Origin: Ephemerocybe angulata
Taxonomy: Eukaryota; Basidiomycota; Agaricomycetes; Agaricales; Psathyrellaceae
Direction of reading: 5' to 3'
Length of the DNA stretch: 64,000 bases
NCBI GenBank assembly: GCA_013368325.1
Contig: JAACJK010000072.1
Location: 62,001-126,000 of the forward strand
This document shows positions 22,865 through 33,618 of this stretch, one piece after another. The translations under genes were made by a program, and so were the position numbers. The notes beneath the pieces are model-generated. The model was not told the DNA's origin. It made no database searches and saw only the letters and a program-made list of their open reading frames with translations. Numbering within the stretch: the stretch's first letter is position 1; every line of letters starts with the position of its first letter.

Positions 22865-25800
22865 ATGCCGAAATCTGGAAAGGGTGCCAAGCCTCGACGA
22901 CAATGTGCCTGCGGCTGTGGCCTGCTCGTAACCCGGGAGACTGAAAGCAACCATCTCACTGGAAAGCACACACCAGTCGCCGCCAAGGTCGCCCAAGCCG
23001 AGAAAGCACTCAAGACTGCAGCTAAGATCGCTAAGAAGGCCGCGAAAAAGCTGGTCCAAGGCGTGAAGGAGCACCTTGTATCTACCCCACCACCTGCAAC
23101 ACTGTCGGACTTGGACGTCAACGCCGAGCCAGATCTGCCAAACATCGACTTCCGAGCCCATTCACCCAGCCCTGCTCCTATCGTACCCCCACGTAGCCCT
23201 ACCTTGGATCACGAAGCCAACCTTGGAGGGGGTCCAGAAACACGACAGCGAGCAAGGAACCGAGAAGCTGGAATTCAGGCTGCCACACGGAACTTGGCAC
23301 AGGAAAGCAGGAAGGCAACCTGTGTGGATGAGGACGAAGAAGTCACGGACTCTGAGTCAGGGGATGATGAAGATAGAATGGATACGGAGTCTGATTCTGA
23401 AGACGACAGTGATTCGGATGCTGAGAGTGGAACGAGCAGTGTTATGGATTGGGAGGAAATGATCGAAGAATTCCGTGCGTCTCTTTTTCCAGCGGAAGTC
23501 TACTTCAATACCTGACATCTGTTTAGAGAAAGAGCTTACTGAAGATGATATGGAGGTTCTCCGAATGATTGAGCTCAAGCTCGAAGACAACCTTGGCGAC
23601 CGCACCTACGAGAAGCTCAAGTACGTCTTCCAACAGGCGGGGCTCCCATCGCTCAAGGTCTCCAAGAAGCGCGTCGAGTTTCTTGCGCGGTTCAAACCCC
23701 AGCGCTATGATTGCTGCATCAACAGCTGCATGTGCTACGCTGGACCACACGCGAAGCGATCTGAGTGTCTGTACTGCCCCGAGCTTCGACTCAAGAATGG
23801 ACGACCCCAGCAAACATTTACTTATATCCCTCTTATTGGTCGACTCGCTGCATTCTTTCAGAATCCGGAAATGATAAAGCTGATGTCCTATCGGCATAAC
23901 TTCAAATCTGACGGAAATACAGTACGCGACATCTTCGATGGCTACGTCTACCAAAACCTCAAAGGCCAGCAAGTCGACATCGGCGGTGTTCCTCAGGGCC
24001 ACTGCTACTTCGAAGGCGAGGACGACATTGCTCTTGGTCTGGCTACGGATGGCTTTGCCCCATTCAAGAATCGGAAACAGACTTGCTGGCCGTTGATTAT
24101 CTTCCTCTACAACCTCCCTCCCGAGATACGATTCCATCTCGAGCACCTGCTTTGTGTCGGTGTAATCCCAGGCCCCAACAAACCGAAGGACTGTGATTCA
24201 TTTCTCTGGCCGCTCATCAACGAATCTCTGGAGCTCGCCGCTGGTGTTCGCACACCCCACTTCACTCTCCACCGGTACTTCTCAATGCGTGCCTATATCA
24301 TCTGTGGCAGTGGCGACATTCCTGCTATCTCTATGATCATGAAGATGAAGGGCCACAATGGCATAACCCCCTGCCGCTGGTGTAACATCCATGGTGTCCG
24401 TGATCCTGGTGGAATCAATAAAACGCACTATGTGCCTCTTGATCGGCGATGTGTTCCTGGTGTGCACCCTGGCCTAGATCCTCCGAAGGTCTACGATCCA
24501 GCTGATCTTCCCATGCGCACCCACGAGGAGTTCATGCGAGATGCGCGGCGAGCCCAGCATGCCGACAGCGGAGCAGCGACAGAAAGGGTCGCAAAGTTGA
24601 CGGGAATCAAAGGCATACCAGCACTATCACACATCCCCTCCCTCTCATTCCCAGAATCATTTCCCTATGACTGGATGCACTTGATTTACGAAAACCTGAT
24701 CAAGAATCTCCTCATGTTCTGGACGTGCGCTTTCAAAGATCTCGACCATGACGATGCAGGCTACGAAGTTGCTCCCAAGGTCTGGGAGGCTATCAGTGCT
24801 GCTATCAAGAAGGCTGCACCAACCATCCCTTCAACGTATGCTGCAGCACCCCGCGATCCTGTCGAAGAACGGTCTCAAATGACGGCAGACAACTTGGCGT
24901 TCTGGGCGATGTATCTCGGTCCAATATTTCTCGAACGAAAGTTCAAGAACAAGGCATTCTACCACCACTTTGTCGATTTAGTCGAGCTGATCAATTTGTG
25001 CCTGCAGTTTGAAATAAGCCGTGAAGATATCTCACGTATACGAACAGGCTTTGAAGCCTGGGTTGTACAGTACGAAAGGTAAGCTACTGTTTGTGTAGTA
25101 CGCAGTTTCTGATGTCTTTGTTTACAGGCTGTATTATCAGTACGACCTCAGTCGCCTCTCTGCGTGCCCTCTTACGGTACACGCGCTTCTTCATATCGCT
25201 GATGGTATTGAGGCCATGGGTCCTGTGTGGGCTTACTGGGCGTTTCCCATTGAGCGATTCTGTGGCAAATTGGGCAAGGCTATCAAGAGCCGCCGTAACC
25301 CATACAAGAACCTCGACAACCGGCTGCTTCTAATGGCCCAGATGATGCAGATAAAGAATATCTATGGCCTCCATGATACCTTGCGCCTTGGCCCACAGAA
25401 GCGAAAGGACATGGCCGTCGAAATCCCCAACCCGCTTTGTACGTTTTTCGTTTATTGTGAAATTGACTTTCTAATGTACCCTTTTCTAATCGGCGATAGA
25501 CAAGAATTATATGCTCGTCCACCCTCGCCAAAAGGAGCCGACCATTCCTTCAGGTACAATGGCCAAGCTTATTGCGGCATTGGCAATGCGCTACAGCCCC
25601 CCTCATGGACGATGTTTGAAGGTTGGCTTGGTGCGGCCCTTAATCAAAAACGCACCCATCGAGGTCAAGGGGGGACCGGACTTTAAATTACCGACCGGTA
25701 CCTACCTAGTTAGTCCAGCCCTCGGGCTGGGAAAAAAAAATCGGACCCCCAATAGAAATACCCTAAAATGGCGCGAATTTGAGGATATATGGGCTCATTT

Positions 25801-26704
25801 TGGTCTGGAAAAGCATCTTATGGTCTCATGCAGCTGTAGCTGTCATTACAGTCCCAAAACAGGTGCATGCCGACGTCGTGCCGCCTCTGCAATCAATATG
25901 AGCCCAATATACGCATGCACTTAACTACCATTTTCAGAAAGCCGAGGTGTCGCGACATACGGCAGCGGACCACTGCTACCTTGCACCTTCAATCACTCCC
26001 TCAGAAAACACTCACCATGGTCAAGAAGAATAGAAACAAGTGGTCAGGCAAATAAGTGCCCAAGGCTATGACATATTATTACTATATTTGGAAATGCCCC
26101 TGATTACGTACTTAGTTAGTCCACCTTGTGTTTGGCGTAGTCAAAATTCCGACCCTAGGTTTTTTTTCTGAAGTCCGGCCCCCCCTTGATCGAGGTGTGG
26201 GGGAAGCTCCAGCGGCTTGAAGGTGGCGACTTGATGCACGCATCTACTGTTGTTACAAAGAGAGCCAACGATAGGCGGGAAGCTAGCTTTGTTCGGGTAT
26301 GTGGTTCTTTCCTCTCAAATAGGCACAATTACTTACCTCGGTTCAAGTATGAGGTATATACCGACGTGAACGCACACCATCGGAACCGTAGACCCAATTT
26401 TCAACTAGAAACATTCTACGGAGAGTTGCAATGCCTGTACCGCATCAACGTTCCAGCTACGCCAGTCCTGGGCCTAGAAGAACCCGAGGTTGTGGTGCTC
26501 GCTGCCATCCGACGTTGCAAGATTACTCGACACCTACCTCGGCTCGATATCCACTGTTTCAAGGACTTTGGGGAGATTGATATCGTTGATGCGGCTACCG
26601 TGCAATGCTTAGTTGCACGGATCTTTTGGAGAAAGGAATGGTTTGTATTTGACCGGAGTGGGACGTTAGGAAGAACGGAACCAGAGCCAGTAGACGAGAT
26701 GTAA
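22865..26704 (+). pseudogene. Tnp2-type CACTA transposase, disrupted by a nested hAT-like element
   Basis: Exons 22865-23474, 23527-25078, 25128-25438, 25500-26296 (interrupted) and 26348-26704. The N-terminus has a Cys cluster (CACGCGLLVTRETESNH) and Lys/Ala helices, then an acidic linker. The core shows a Cys motif (CCINSCMCYAG...CLYC), LGLATDGFAPFKNRKQTCWP, the hallmark IPGPNKPKDCDSFLWP and a CRWCNIHG insertion. FPYDWMHLIYENLIKN follows, and the C-terminal region includes WAYWAFPIERFCG. The hAT-like insertion at 25666 makes the frame run into foreign sequence and stop at about 25924, losing roughly the last 150 residues. On both sides of the insertion the frame and family match are continuous (...KNAPIEV / WGKLQRLEGGD...). 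Before insertion the protein was about 1031 aa. Confidence 0.88.
25666..26188. mobile_element. Nested non-autonomous hAT-like element (523 bp)
   Basis: Its termini are CAAGGGGGGACCGGACTT at 25666 and, on the complement, CAAGGGGGGGCCGGACTT ending at 26188 (17 of 18 match). A perfect 8-bp duplication ATCGAGGT flanks it (25658-25665 and 26189-26196). An 8-bp duplication and CA..TG ends suit hAT. Just inside both ends is a direct TAGTTAGTCCA repeat (about 25708 and 26112). There is no transposase; a short ORF at 25867-26055 with a Cys/His patch is not considered a gene. It differs in sequence from the hAT-like element at 9585. Confidence 0.9.
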
Positions 26705-26767
26705 AGCTATGAATTCCGAGGTTTATCTATAATACACATGATGGTACAAACACTGACAGATGAAAAA

Positions 26768-27561
26768 TCAATTGGCAGGCGCGAGATCGTAACCCAGAAG
26801 TGCGAGCACGTCCTCTAAATGTCCACGTTGCTGCGCTACCATAGTTGACATGGTGTTGTTCTGCTGGTGGAGAGCCGCTATCAAGTCAACCAGAGAGGAT
26901 ACGTCGCCTGAGGAAAGTCTGGAAGAGGTGCTAGGGCTGTGGTTGTCCGACTGTGAGGGTTGCCCAAAGATAACGGGAAGCGACTCGACTGGAGTGTAAA
27001 GCTGGCCAGGAAAGGACTCGGAAACCAGTTGACTAGATGCAGGGGAGACGCCTTGAGAGCGGCTGTAACTGAGCTCCAACTCGTTGATAGTAGACTGATC
27101 CTCGGTTTCGTTCGGTTCCGTTTGGGTTGAGACCGTTCGGAAATTCCTTTCGTATTTCCGCTGCTTGGGTTCGGAGTTGAGGGCCGTCCGAGGAAGACGT
27201 AGGCGGAGTCTTCCGTGCTTGGAGAAACGGGGCGGACTGGCGGACAATGGCTTCCCCTCCGAAAGAATGCTGAGAAACTCAGGATCCCAAGTGAAGTCTT
27301 CCGTGCTCCAGCCCGAGATGCTGTTGCTGCCGCTGGCCGAGTTTGTGCTCAAAGTGTGTTCCGTCTCAGTAGTATCGGAGCCCTCCATGGACTGGACCCA
27401 CACAGCAGTTAGCTAGGACGACAAGAGAGCGTACAGCTGTCGCGCACCATGTCAATGTCCACTGACAGAAACGAGCTCGGCGGTGCCTCTGCTTCAGGCC
27501 AGCCTGGAGGTAATTCCAGCTCCACCTCTGTTGGATCCGAAGTTGGGATGATAAGGTCCAT
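26768..27561 (-). CDS. Small accessory protein of CACTA element 2 (about 245 aa)
   Basis: Exon 1 is 27561-27448 and exon 2 is 27391-26768. The intron has a good branch site (CTAAC) and CAG acceptor. The protein starts MDLIIPTSDPTEVELELPPGW and is rich in Ser, Thr and Glu, with an internal basic patch (RLRLRLPRTALNSEPKQRKYERN). It ends in a predicted helix (DLIAALHQQNNTMSTMVAQQRGHLEDVLALLGYDL). No known domain is recognised. It ends 63 bp from the stop codon of the transposase in convergent orientation. The unrelated coiled-coil gene at 4388-5150 holds the same position in element 1. A partner role for the transposase is inferred from position only. Confidence 0.66.
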
Positions 27562-27924
27562 GGAAGTCGAAGGAGGGCAAAGGAGGTGGTAGTTGAGAAG
27601 AGAGTGACGTTGCACCCAAATACCGGCGGCTGTGTAGTACATAATCACTATGACATCAGCGCCTGCCGCGCGCGCCCAGTCGTGCGGCTGCGCCCACCAG
27701 AAATGGACACCAAGCCTAGCCATTCCTGGGCGAAAAGTGATCCACTTTTTTTATCAAAAGAGGATCACCTTACATCAGCAAATGTATACTGATTGTCCAC
27801 GATGGGAACGAGGAGAATGGCTTAGTCTAACGCCCAACTTAGGCGCCCGCGCCCGGACCCATTTCTACTGAGAACACCCTCGGAGTCTGTATAACACGTG
27901 TAAGGATAGGCCGTGCACTGGTGC
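27562..27924. other. Non-coding right arm of element 2
   Basis: Upstream region of the gene at 27561. It includes gcgcccgcgcccgg near 27841 and no coding signal. Confidence 0.4.
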
Positions 27925-28182
27925 ACGGATATCCGTTGAATATACCCACCCATATAATAAACGGATTTGCAACGGGACACTTACCTGGGATACCCGTTGA
28001 TTTTCCCCTCCAATGCAAGAAACGGAAAGGCAACGGGGGCACGAAACGGGTGAGCAACGGGTTAAAAATTTAGGATTAACATAAACGGTTTTATTAGAAA
28101 CGGGTGGTAAGTGGAATACCCGTGTACCGGTTCACATGCACACCACCCCCGTTGAACAAAAACGGGAGTGGGGTTCATAGTG
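27925..28182. repeat. Right terminal inverted repeat and AACGG subterminal array of element 2
   Basis: About twelve AACGG/CCGTT pentamers, mostly extended to (A/C)AACGGG, lie between 27932 and 28170 in both orientations. The complement TIR runs from about 28146 to 28182. The array mirrors the one at the left end. Confidence 0.72.
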
Positions 28183-28185
28183 GTC

Positions 28186-28600
28186 CTTCTCCTGGTACCA
28201 TTCCTGCTCAGGGAGAGCTGGATAGAGGTACTCCCTTTCCGGCAGGATCCAAGCCGATACCAGGTGAGGTAGGATGCAGAATCATTGATTTATTCGTTGC
28301 AACTATCGGGTAACATAGGGAAAATAATTATATAGAAGAAGACGGACAGAAAGAAAGTTGTATTGACGTGGAGGTAGCCGCAATTGGGGTCGGCAGGGAG
28401 GTCCCTCCATGTCCACCTCGTAGCCGTTATTGTGGAAGCCATGTCCGGTAGGAATTTCATAGAGCGTGGGGGAACGTGAGGACCAAGTTGGTGTAGCAAA
28501 GATGGAGGATGTGGATTCGGGGAAGACGAATGCGGGAACCGGAGAACTTCCCAACCAAGGGATCACCCAGGATCACCATCTTCGTGTTGCGCGGGGCGAA
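28186..28600. other. Gene-free 3' flank of an F-box gene
   Basis: No supported feature. Short minus-strand ORFs here lack family resemblance. Confidence 0.4.
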
Positions 28601-30220
28601 TCAGTCCCAGAACGATTCCGAAGGAAGAACGTGAAACGAAACGCCATCGTGCCTAAGATCAGCCAACTCCCTCCGCACCCCGAGCTCTGCTCTCATCACC
28701 GTTCTGTACGACACTTTCCAGGAGCACGGTAAGGGATTAATCTCCCTGTTAGCCTTGAGGAACTTCGCCACTGAGGCAAGCCAAGACCCTTCGACGGGAA
28801 TGCACAGGGTCTGGAGTTCCTGGAGGTGAGGGAGACACAACGGATCGTCACCTCCTCGCCTGCTTCGGACAGCAAAGTACTTCATCTGCCGCCAAAACAA
28901 ATTTTCTTCGAACCGGCACCGATCGAGTGTAATGCCTGTGAGGGAAGGAAGCTCCAGGAGAGTACGGGCAAGCTTTACGGCTGAAACGACGAGTTTACGT
29001 AGGTGAAGCGATCGTAGTGTCTCTTGGCAGTTTGAGGCTTTGGTAAAGCGCAGCAAGGGCTCTTGAAAATCGACCTCCTGAGGGTCTTGGTAGCCGTAGT
29101 GCATGTCAAAGCGGAGATCCTGCAGTGAGGGGGCGCGCAGGAAGTTGAGGATTTCGATGTTGGTAGCGGATCGGAGACAGATGGTGTGGAGTTTGGAGAG
29201 AAGGAGGCGCGATGCGATGAACTTGTGGACTAGGGCGTCGTCTTGGTCGTACTGAAGGGCTTCGCCTCGGAAATCGATCTCCAGGGTCTCGAGGTTCTCG
29301 CAATGCTGCAACATGGACAAAATATGACTCCCCTGCCATTCGCAATGAAGAGTGAGGACCTTTATGCCGTGAAGCAGACGCGGTGGGACATTAAGCGCCA
29401 CGGTTCTGGTGCTGCTGGGGTCCCATTCGAAAGCAACCCAGGTGGGGGGAATATGGAGGTTTAAACTTGTCACCTGTGGTAAATGATAGAACAGTGACTT
29501 CGATGCTTCCAACGGCTCGTCCCAAGGACAGGAATCCGCAGTGGTCAGCTCGAGTTCCAGGGAGTGGAGCGTGTCCCACGGGCGAGGGTTCATTAGGTCT
29601 GGCTCGGGACCTAGCTTCTCGAGGAAAGTCCTGAAGCATACCTGCGACGAGCATCGAAGAACGAGTGTGTGGAGTTTCGGGCCAACCGATAGAAGCCTGA
29701 CCAAGGCGGCGTTCGACATCTGGCAAGGTTTTTCGGGGTCGCGATCTTCGAGTTCGCACTCGCAGAAGTCGATGTCATTGTGGTCAAACTTGAATGTTTT
29801 CGGCAGATCACCAGAGCGATTAAGCCACGTAACAATCTTCTCATAGGACGCCTCGTTGCACTCCTGATAAACGACACTGACTTTGGCCCACAGACGATGC
29901 GACGCCAGGGTTGCCTGTCGCCAGCTCCTGCAAACCTGGCCCAGCTGGAGTACGACATCCCTATCATCCGAATGGAAATCCAAATCGTCCGTGAACAAGT
30001 TGCTGAATATCTCGGCAAGAATTTCAAGGGGCACCCGTCGAACAGGAGATAACGCAGCGCGGTGTCGTCGCAATCGGTCTTCGAGCCCCTCGAGCTCTGC
30101 ACGAAGAAAGGATATTCTTCCTGTGACTGTGTCGACTTCGCGTTGGATAAAGGTGGCCTCGATTGGATCCGGAACTTCGTTGCTCCAAAGTATGCGAGAG
30201 AGGTCGTGATCGATGTCCAT
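28601..30220 (-). CDS. F-box/LRR-like protein, sub-family A (539 aa, intronless)
   Basis: The start MDIDHDLSRILWSNEVP is conserved in all sub-family A members of the window. It is followed by a ~40-residue coiled coil (ISFLRAELEGLEDRLRRHRAAL). The F-box (LSPVRRVPLEILAEIFSNL...LGQVCRSWRQATLASHRLW) leads into an irregular leucine-rich C-terminus (LHTLVLRCSS, LHSLELELTT, LRSLHLRKLVV, LTGITLDRCRF). F-box proteins connect substrates to SKP1-CUL1 ubiquitin ligases, with the LRR-like part recognising the substrate. It is in opposite orientation to its relatives at 47892, 49980 and 52195 but very similar to them, especially in the C-terminal half. Confidence 0.88.
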   Translation of the reverse strand: MDIDHDLSRILWSNEVPDPIEATFIQREVDTVTGRISFLRAELEGLEDRLRRHRAALSPVRRVPLEILAEIFSNLFTDDLDFHSDDRDVVLQLGQVCRSWRQATLASHRLWAKVSVVYQECNEASYEKIVTWLNRSGDLPKTFKFDHNDIDFCECELEDRDPEKPCQMSNAALVRLLSVGPKLHTLVLRCSSQVCFRTFLEKLGPEPDLMNPRPWDTLHSLELELTTADSCPWDEPLEASKSLFYHLPQVTSLNLHIPPTWVAFEWDPSSTRTVALNVPPRLLHGIKVLTLHCEWQGSHILSMLQHCENLETLEIDFRGEALQYDQDDALVHKFIASRLLLSKLHTICLRSATNIEILNFLRAPSLQDLRFDMHYGYQDPQEVDFQEPLLRFTKASNCQETLRSLHLRKLVVSAVKLARTLLELPSLTGITLDRCRFEENLFWRQMKYFAVRSRRGGDDPLCLPHLQELQTLCIPVEGSWLASVAKFLKANREINPLPCSWKVSYRTVMRAELGVRRELADLRHDGVSFHVLPSESFWD

Positions 30221-30439
30221 CTTTTGAGTGGGAAGCCTTGGGGAAGCCGGAGGTATGTAGTGGTTTGCTGGCAAAAGGTAGATACCTCCGGATTGCACAA
30301 TGATGACTGATTTTTGATAAACTCTCACGGGTACTAGTCCAAGCGCCCGGCCTACCGTGCAGCCTTGCGCAAGCGCCGACGCCTCTCTGCGTACCCGACT
30401 TCCTCGATTTCGAATTATTTCTTTACCCGACAGTGTTCA

Positions 30440-30630
30440 TGCGCACGGCGAAGATAGTTCTTCGAGGAAGTCCCTGAAACGGATGTGCAACGAGCAACAG
30501 AGAATAACCTTGTGGAGTTCTGGACCATCCGATAGAAGCCCAAGGTCGAACTTCAACGTTATTCGAGTCTTGAACCATGACACCATCTTCCCGTATGAAT
30601 TATCTTATGGGAGGTTGTAGGTACCTTGGA
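30440..30630 (-). pseudogene. Relic of a sub-family A F-box gene
   Basis: Reading the minus strand, about 60 codons match the SYEKIVTWLNRSG...LLSVGPKLHTLVLRCSS...FRTFLE region of the neighbouring F-box gene, with the middle missing and no start or F-box. It is an isolated fragment. Confidence 0.7.
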
Positions 30631-30887
30631 CGTACATAACAATACACACACACGAGAGATTATGTAGGGCAAAGAGAGAAACACCAGACAAGAAGTATCC
30701 ACCAATTGTCGATTCGTCTATTTCAAAGGTGGGCCAAAACCGGAATGCCGGTGTCATGGTGAATGGGGCCTGTTAAGCACCTATTTCTCTCATTAAGACA
30801 TTTCGAATTGGCTAGATGAAGGCAAACTCACCTACTAGACCCTCACTAAAAGGAACTTCGGGACCTTCATTAGGAAGGCTCAACTTA

Positions 30888-32305
30888 CAGTGAACCTAGA
30901 CCCTCGATTCTCGACGAACTTCTTCAAGTTTTCATGATCGTCCTGCGCATCCTCGAGCATCACAGTACCCAAACGGAGAGCTTGGCCGAACGGGGGATTG
31001 GTCGCATCATTTGCAATGGCAGAATCATCAAATGAAATGTTCTTCAGGATGAGGTGCATGCCAGCCAGGGAGGAGTAAAGGATATCGAGTAGTATCGACA
31101 CGTGCAGATATATATTGTTGATCTTAACACGGTGTAATGTCGATTCGGCGATGCGCGAAACATTCCCTATAAACTCAGCGAAAGGGACTTGATACAGCGT
31201 GCTGATGTGCTCGGTGCTGGGTCTGAACCTCTGTTGTTGATAAAACGGGAGAGTCAGGTCCTCCAGGAGGGGCATCTTAAGCTGTTGCAAGAAGCCCAAC
31301 CATTCAAAGTCTGTGACCATATAGAAAGACTTCAACTTTGGAAGGAGTAATCCGGAGTTGGCCATGCGTCGCAGCACAGGGTGGTTAACGCTCCAATTAA
31401 ACCTGATAAAGAAGGTCACGAGTTTCACTTCCTCGGCATTGATGCATTTCTCCAGGATTGCGAAGACATGTTCAGGTCCCAAGTCACTTTTTAAGGTGAT
31501 GGATGTAAGATTTTTAAGCCAGGATTTCGGAAATTTAAGCTGGAGGACTTTTCTTGTGAGAGTCATGCAGCCCGGAAACGCAAGGATGATGCGAGGAAGC
31601 CACAATTCAAAGGACCGCACTGAAGGTGGGAGAGAGGCAAACGGCAAGTACTTGTCATTTTTAGTCAAGTTGAGTGTCGCCGCCAAGCGTGGGTATGAGA
31701 TTATAGAAACAAAGGATATTACCACACTTGACGGTCAACGAATCGAGAGGCGACCCCTCCTGGAGCAGCTTCTGAAACGCGGGATTGGAAAGGTAGCACT
31801 CGCCGGCGCCCAAGCAGTGCCATTTCCCGCACTTGTTCGAGATGAACACCAACGTCCTCGGCAAACAACCCGAGCGTTTGATCCACGCATCGACTACTGC
31901 AAGGGGAGGACCTGAGCCCCATTTCTGATTTATAGTCATGCAGCGCCAAAGCTCGGGGGTCCGTAAAGCCGCCTCCCGCCAGCTCCTGCACACCCGAGAC
32001 ACCCTGGGCAAGAGTTTCTGATACGAGGGGGTCACAGGACGAGCCGATTTTTCCAGAGTGAAGGCGTGCGCGAAGATTTCTCCGAGTACGTCGAGCGGGA
32101 CGTGTCGTAAAGGAGAGAGAATTGGCCTATATTCCTGGAGCCGAGAGTTGAGGACCCTGATCGGAATCCTCAACGATGGAGCTGCGGCCTCCTGTTCAAT
32201 GTCCTTGATGGCTTTTCTGACGAAAGCCGTCTCGGAGGGCGTAGGAGGGTCATTGGAGGGAATGAGATGAGAAAGAGCAATATGGGGGAGTTCCTCTGGT
32301 TGCAT
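30888..32305 (-). pseudogene. F-box protein gene, sub-family B, with internal deletion
   Basis: The gene starts MQPEELPHIALSHLIPSNDPPTPSE and has the coiled coil and F-box (LSPLRHVPLDVLGEIFAHAFTLE...RVSRVCRSWREAALRTPELW). Against the intact copy at 40604-42106 it lacks about 90 bp after PTLGGDTQLD (the YQEEKQARPWDRLRALSIRI segment). This shifts the frame and creates an immediate TAA at about 31660. The downstream frame then continues with full-length similarity (DKYLPFASLPPSVRSFELWLPRI...) to ENRGSRFTVS. It is therefore either a pseudogene or encodes only the 214-residue F-box half. Confidence 0.85.
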
Positions 32306-32482
32306 GGTCGTGATGAAAGAGAGAGACAAGAGCGCCTTGATTGAAAAGACGGCAAGTGGCGTTTCTTTGGCCGATCATTTGCCAAAAACGGTGCTTAGAG
32401 TCAGACAGGCCGTCTTTTGAAAGCTTTTGAATCGGGCCCATTTTGTCTTAGCTTGTCTTTCGCATTCGTCACTACCACTACC

Positions 32483-33240
32483 ATGCAACAAGTTGAAGAC
32501 CAAATCCCCGCTGACCGTCTTGCCCATCTCATTCGTTCCGATGACCCTCCTACGCTCTACGAGCACGCTATCATCGGAAAAGCCATCAGAGACATGGAAC
32601 AAGAGATCGCGGCTCTTATGTTGAGGAAAAGGGCATTCGAGTCTCGACTCCAGGAACTCAAGGAGCACAAGGCCGATTCTTCCCCCTTTACAACACTCAT
32701 CTCGTCAATCCGAAGTTTCTTAAGGAGGGAAATAGATGTTTAAGAACATGGGGCAGTCTTCCTTCGAAATGGCATTAACAACGATTCAGACACCGTCAAT
32801 GGCACCTCTTTTTGGCCCTTATTGACGAATCAACGATTGGTGGATACTTCTTCGTCTGGTATTTCTCTACATAATCTCTCATGTATCATTATGTACGTCC
32901 ACCTAAACCTGCCGCAATACAATTCGTACGGGCCACCACTAGTAAAGGCCGATTCTCTCCCTTTTACGATGCGTCCCCCTCGACCTACTCGGAGAAATCG
33001 TCACGGTGCACGCCTTCACTCTGGAACAAGCGGGTCGTCCCGTGGCCCCCTCTTATCAGCAACTCTTGCCGAAACCCCCTTCCTTTTGCAGTCGTCGATG
33101 CGTCGATGAAACGCTCGGGTTGTGTGCCGAGGACGTTGGTGTTCATCTCGAACAAGTGTGGGGAATGCTATCGCTTGGGCATCCTGTTCCAAAGAGCAAC
33201 GCACTGCTAGAGGACGCAACTGACCATCCTCTGACCATAC
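32483..33240 (+). pseudogene. Decayed sub-family B F-box gene
   Basis: An ORF at 32483-32743 (MQQVEDQIPADRLAHLIRSDDPPT...) keeps the N-terminal coiled coil only. Recognisable F-box remnants reappear in shifting frames at 32941-33180 (HAFTLEQAGRPVAPSYQQLLPK; CVPRTLVFISNKCG). The segment between them matches the 3' flank of the short gene at 39536. It is divergent from the pseudogene at 30888-32305. Confidence 0.72.
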
Positions 33241-33618
33241 CAAGTGAGATTAAGATACAGAATCATCGATTCGTTCATTGCAAAGATGGGATAATACATG
33301 ACAGATATTATGTAGGACAGAAACGAAAAGGGTATAGTAATACAACAAGACTCCAACCAGCCTTCATTGCACGATAAGACGCAAGAAGTATAAAGTTCGT
33401 CCGAAGACTGGCAGAGATCAACAGAAACAAAAATCATATGTAGTGTAAGTACTCAAACGAGATCGATCAAAGAACGCGAATAGCGCAGACGAGGAAGGAA
33501 AGCGGGAAGAGATCTCCAGACGAGGAAGGAAGGCGGGAAGATATCTCTAGACAAGTAGACAAGAAGAGAGAAGAGAAAGCAAAGGAAAACACCAAAGACC
33601 AAACCGTCGGGCATCTGT
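33241..33618. other. Gene-free 3' flank of RNR1
   Basis: Purine-rich on the plus strand (gacgaggaaggaaagcgggaagagat imperfect tandem copy near 33490-33540). No gene supported. Confidence 0.45.

Larger units (their letters stand above)
20437..28182. mobile_element. CACTA (EnSpm/CMC) DNA transposon, element 2, full length (7,746 bp)
   Basis: The left end reads CACTATGAACCC at 20437 and the complement of the right end reads CACTATGAACCC ending at 28182. The inverted similarity extends imperfectly to about 37 bp and includes an AAC.GGGGG block. The element is flanked by a perfect 3-bp duplication GTC (20434-20436, 28183-28185), as expected for CACTA transposons. Inside are dense AACGG motifs near both ends and three genes: an AT-hook protein (21092-22573, minus), a Tnp2 transposase (22865-26704, plus) and a small convergent gene (26768-27561, minus). 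A younger hAT-like element (25666-26188) sits in the transposase, so this copy cannot make a full transposase. Confidence 0.88.

Noticed and set aside
25867..26055. 62-aa ORF with a Cys/His patch inside the nested hAT-like element
   Set aside because: A lone CxxC-like patch is not enough to call a BED or other zinc finger, and the element shows no transposase.
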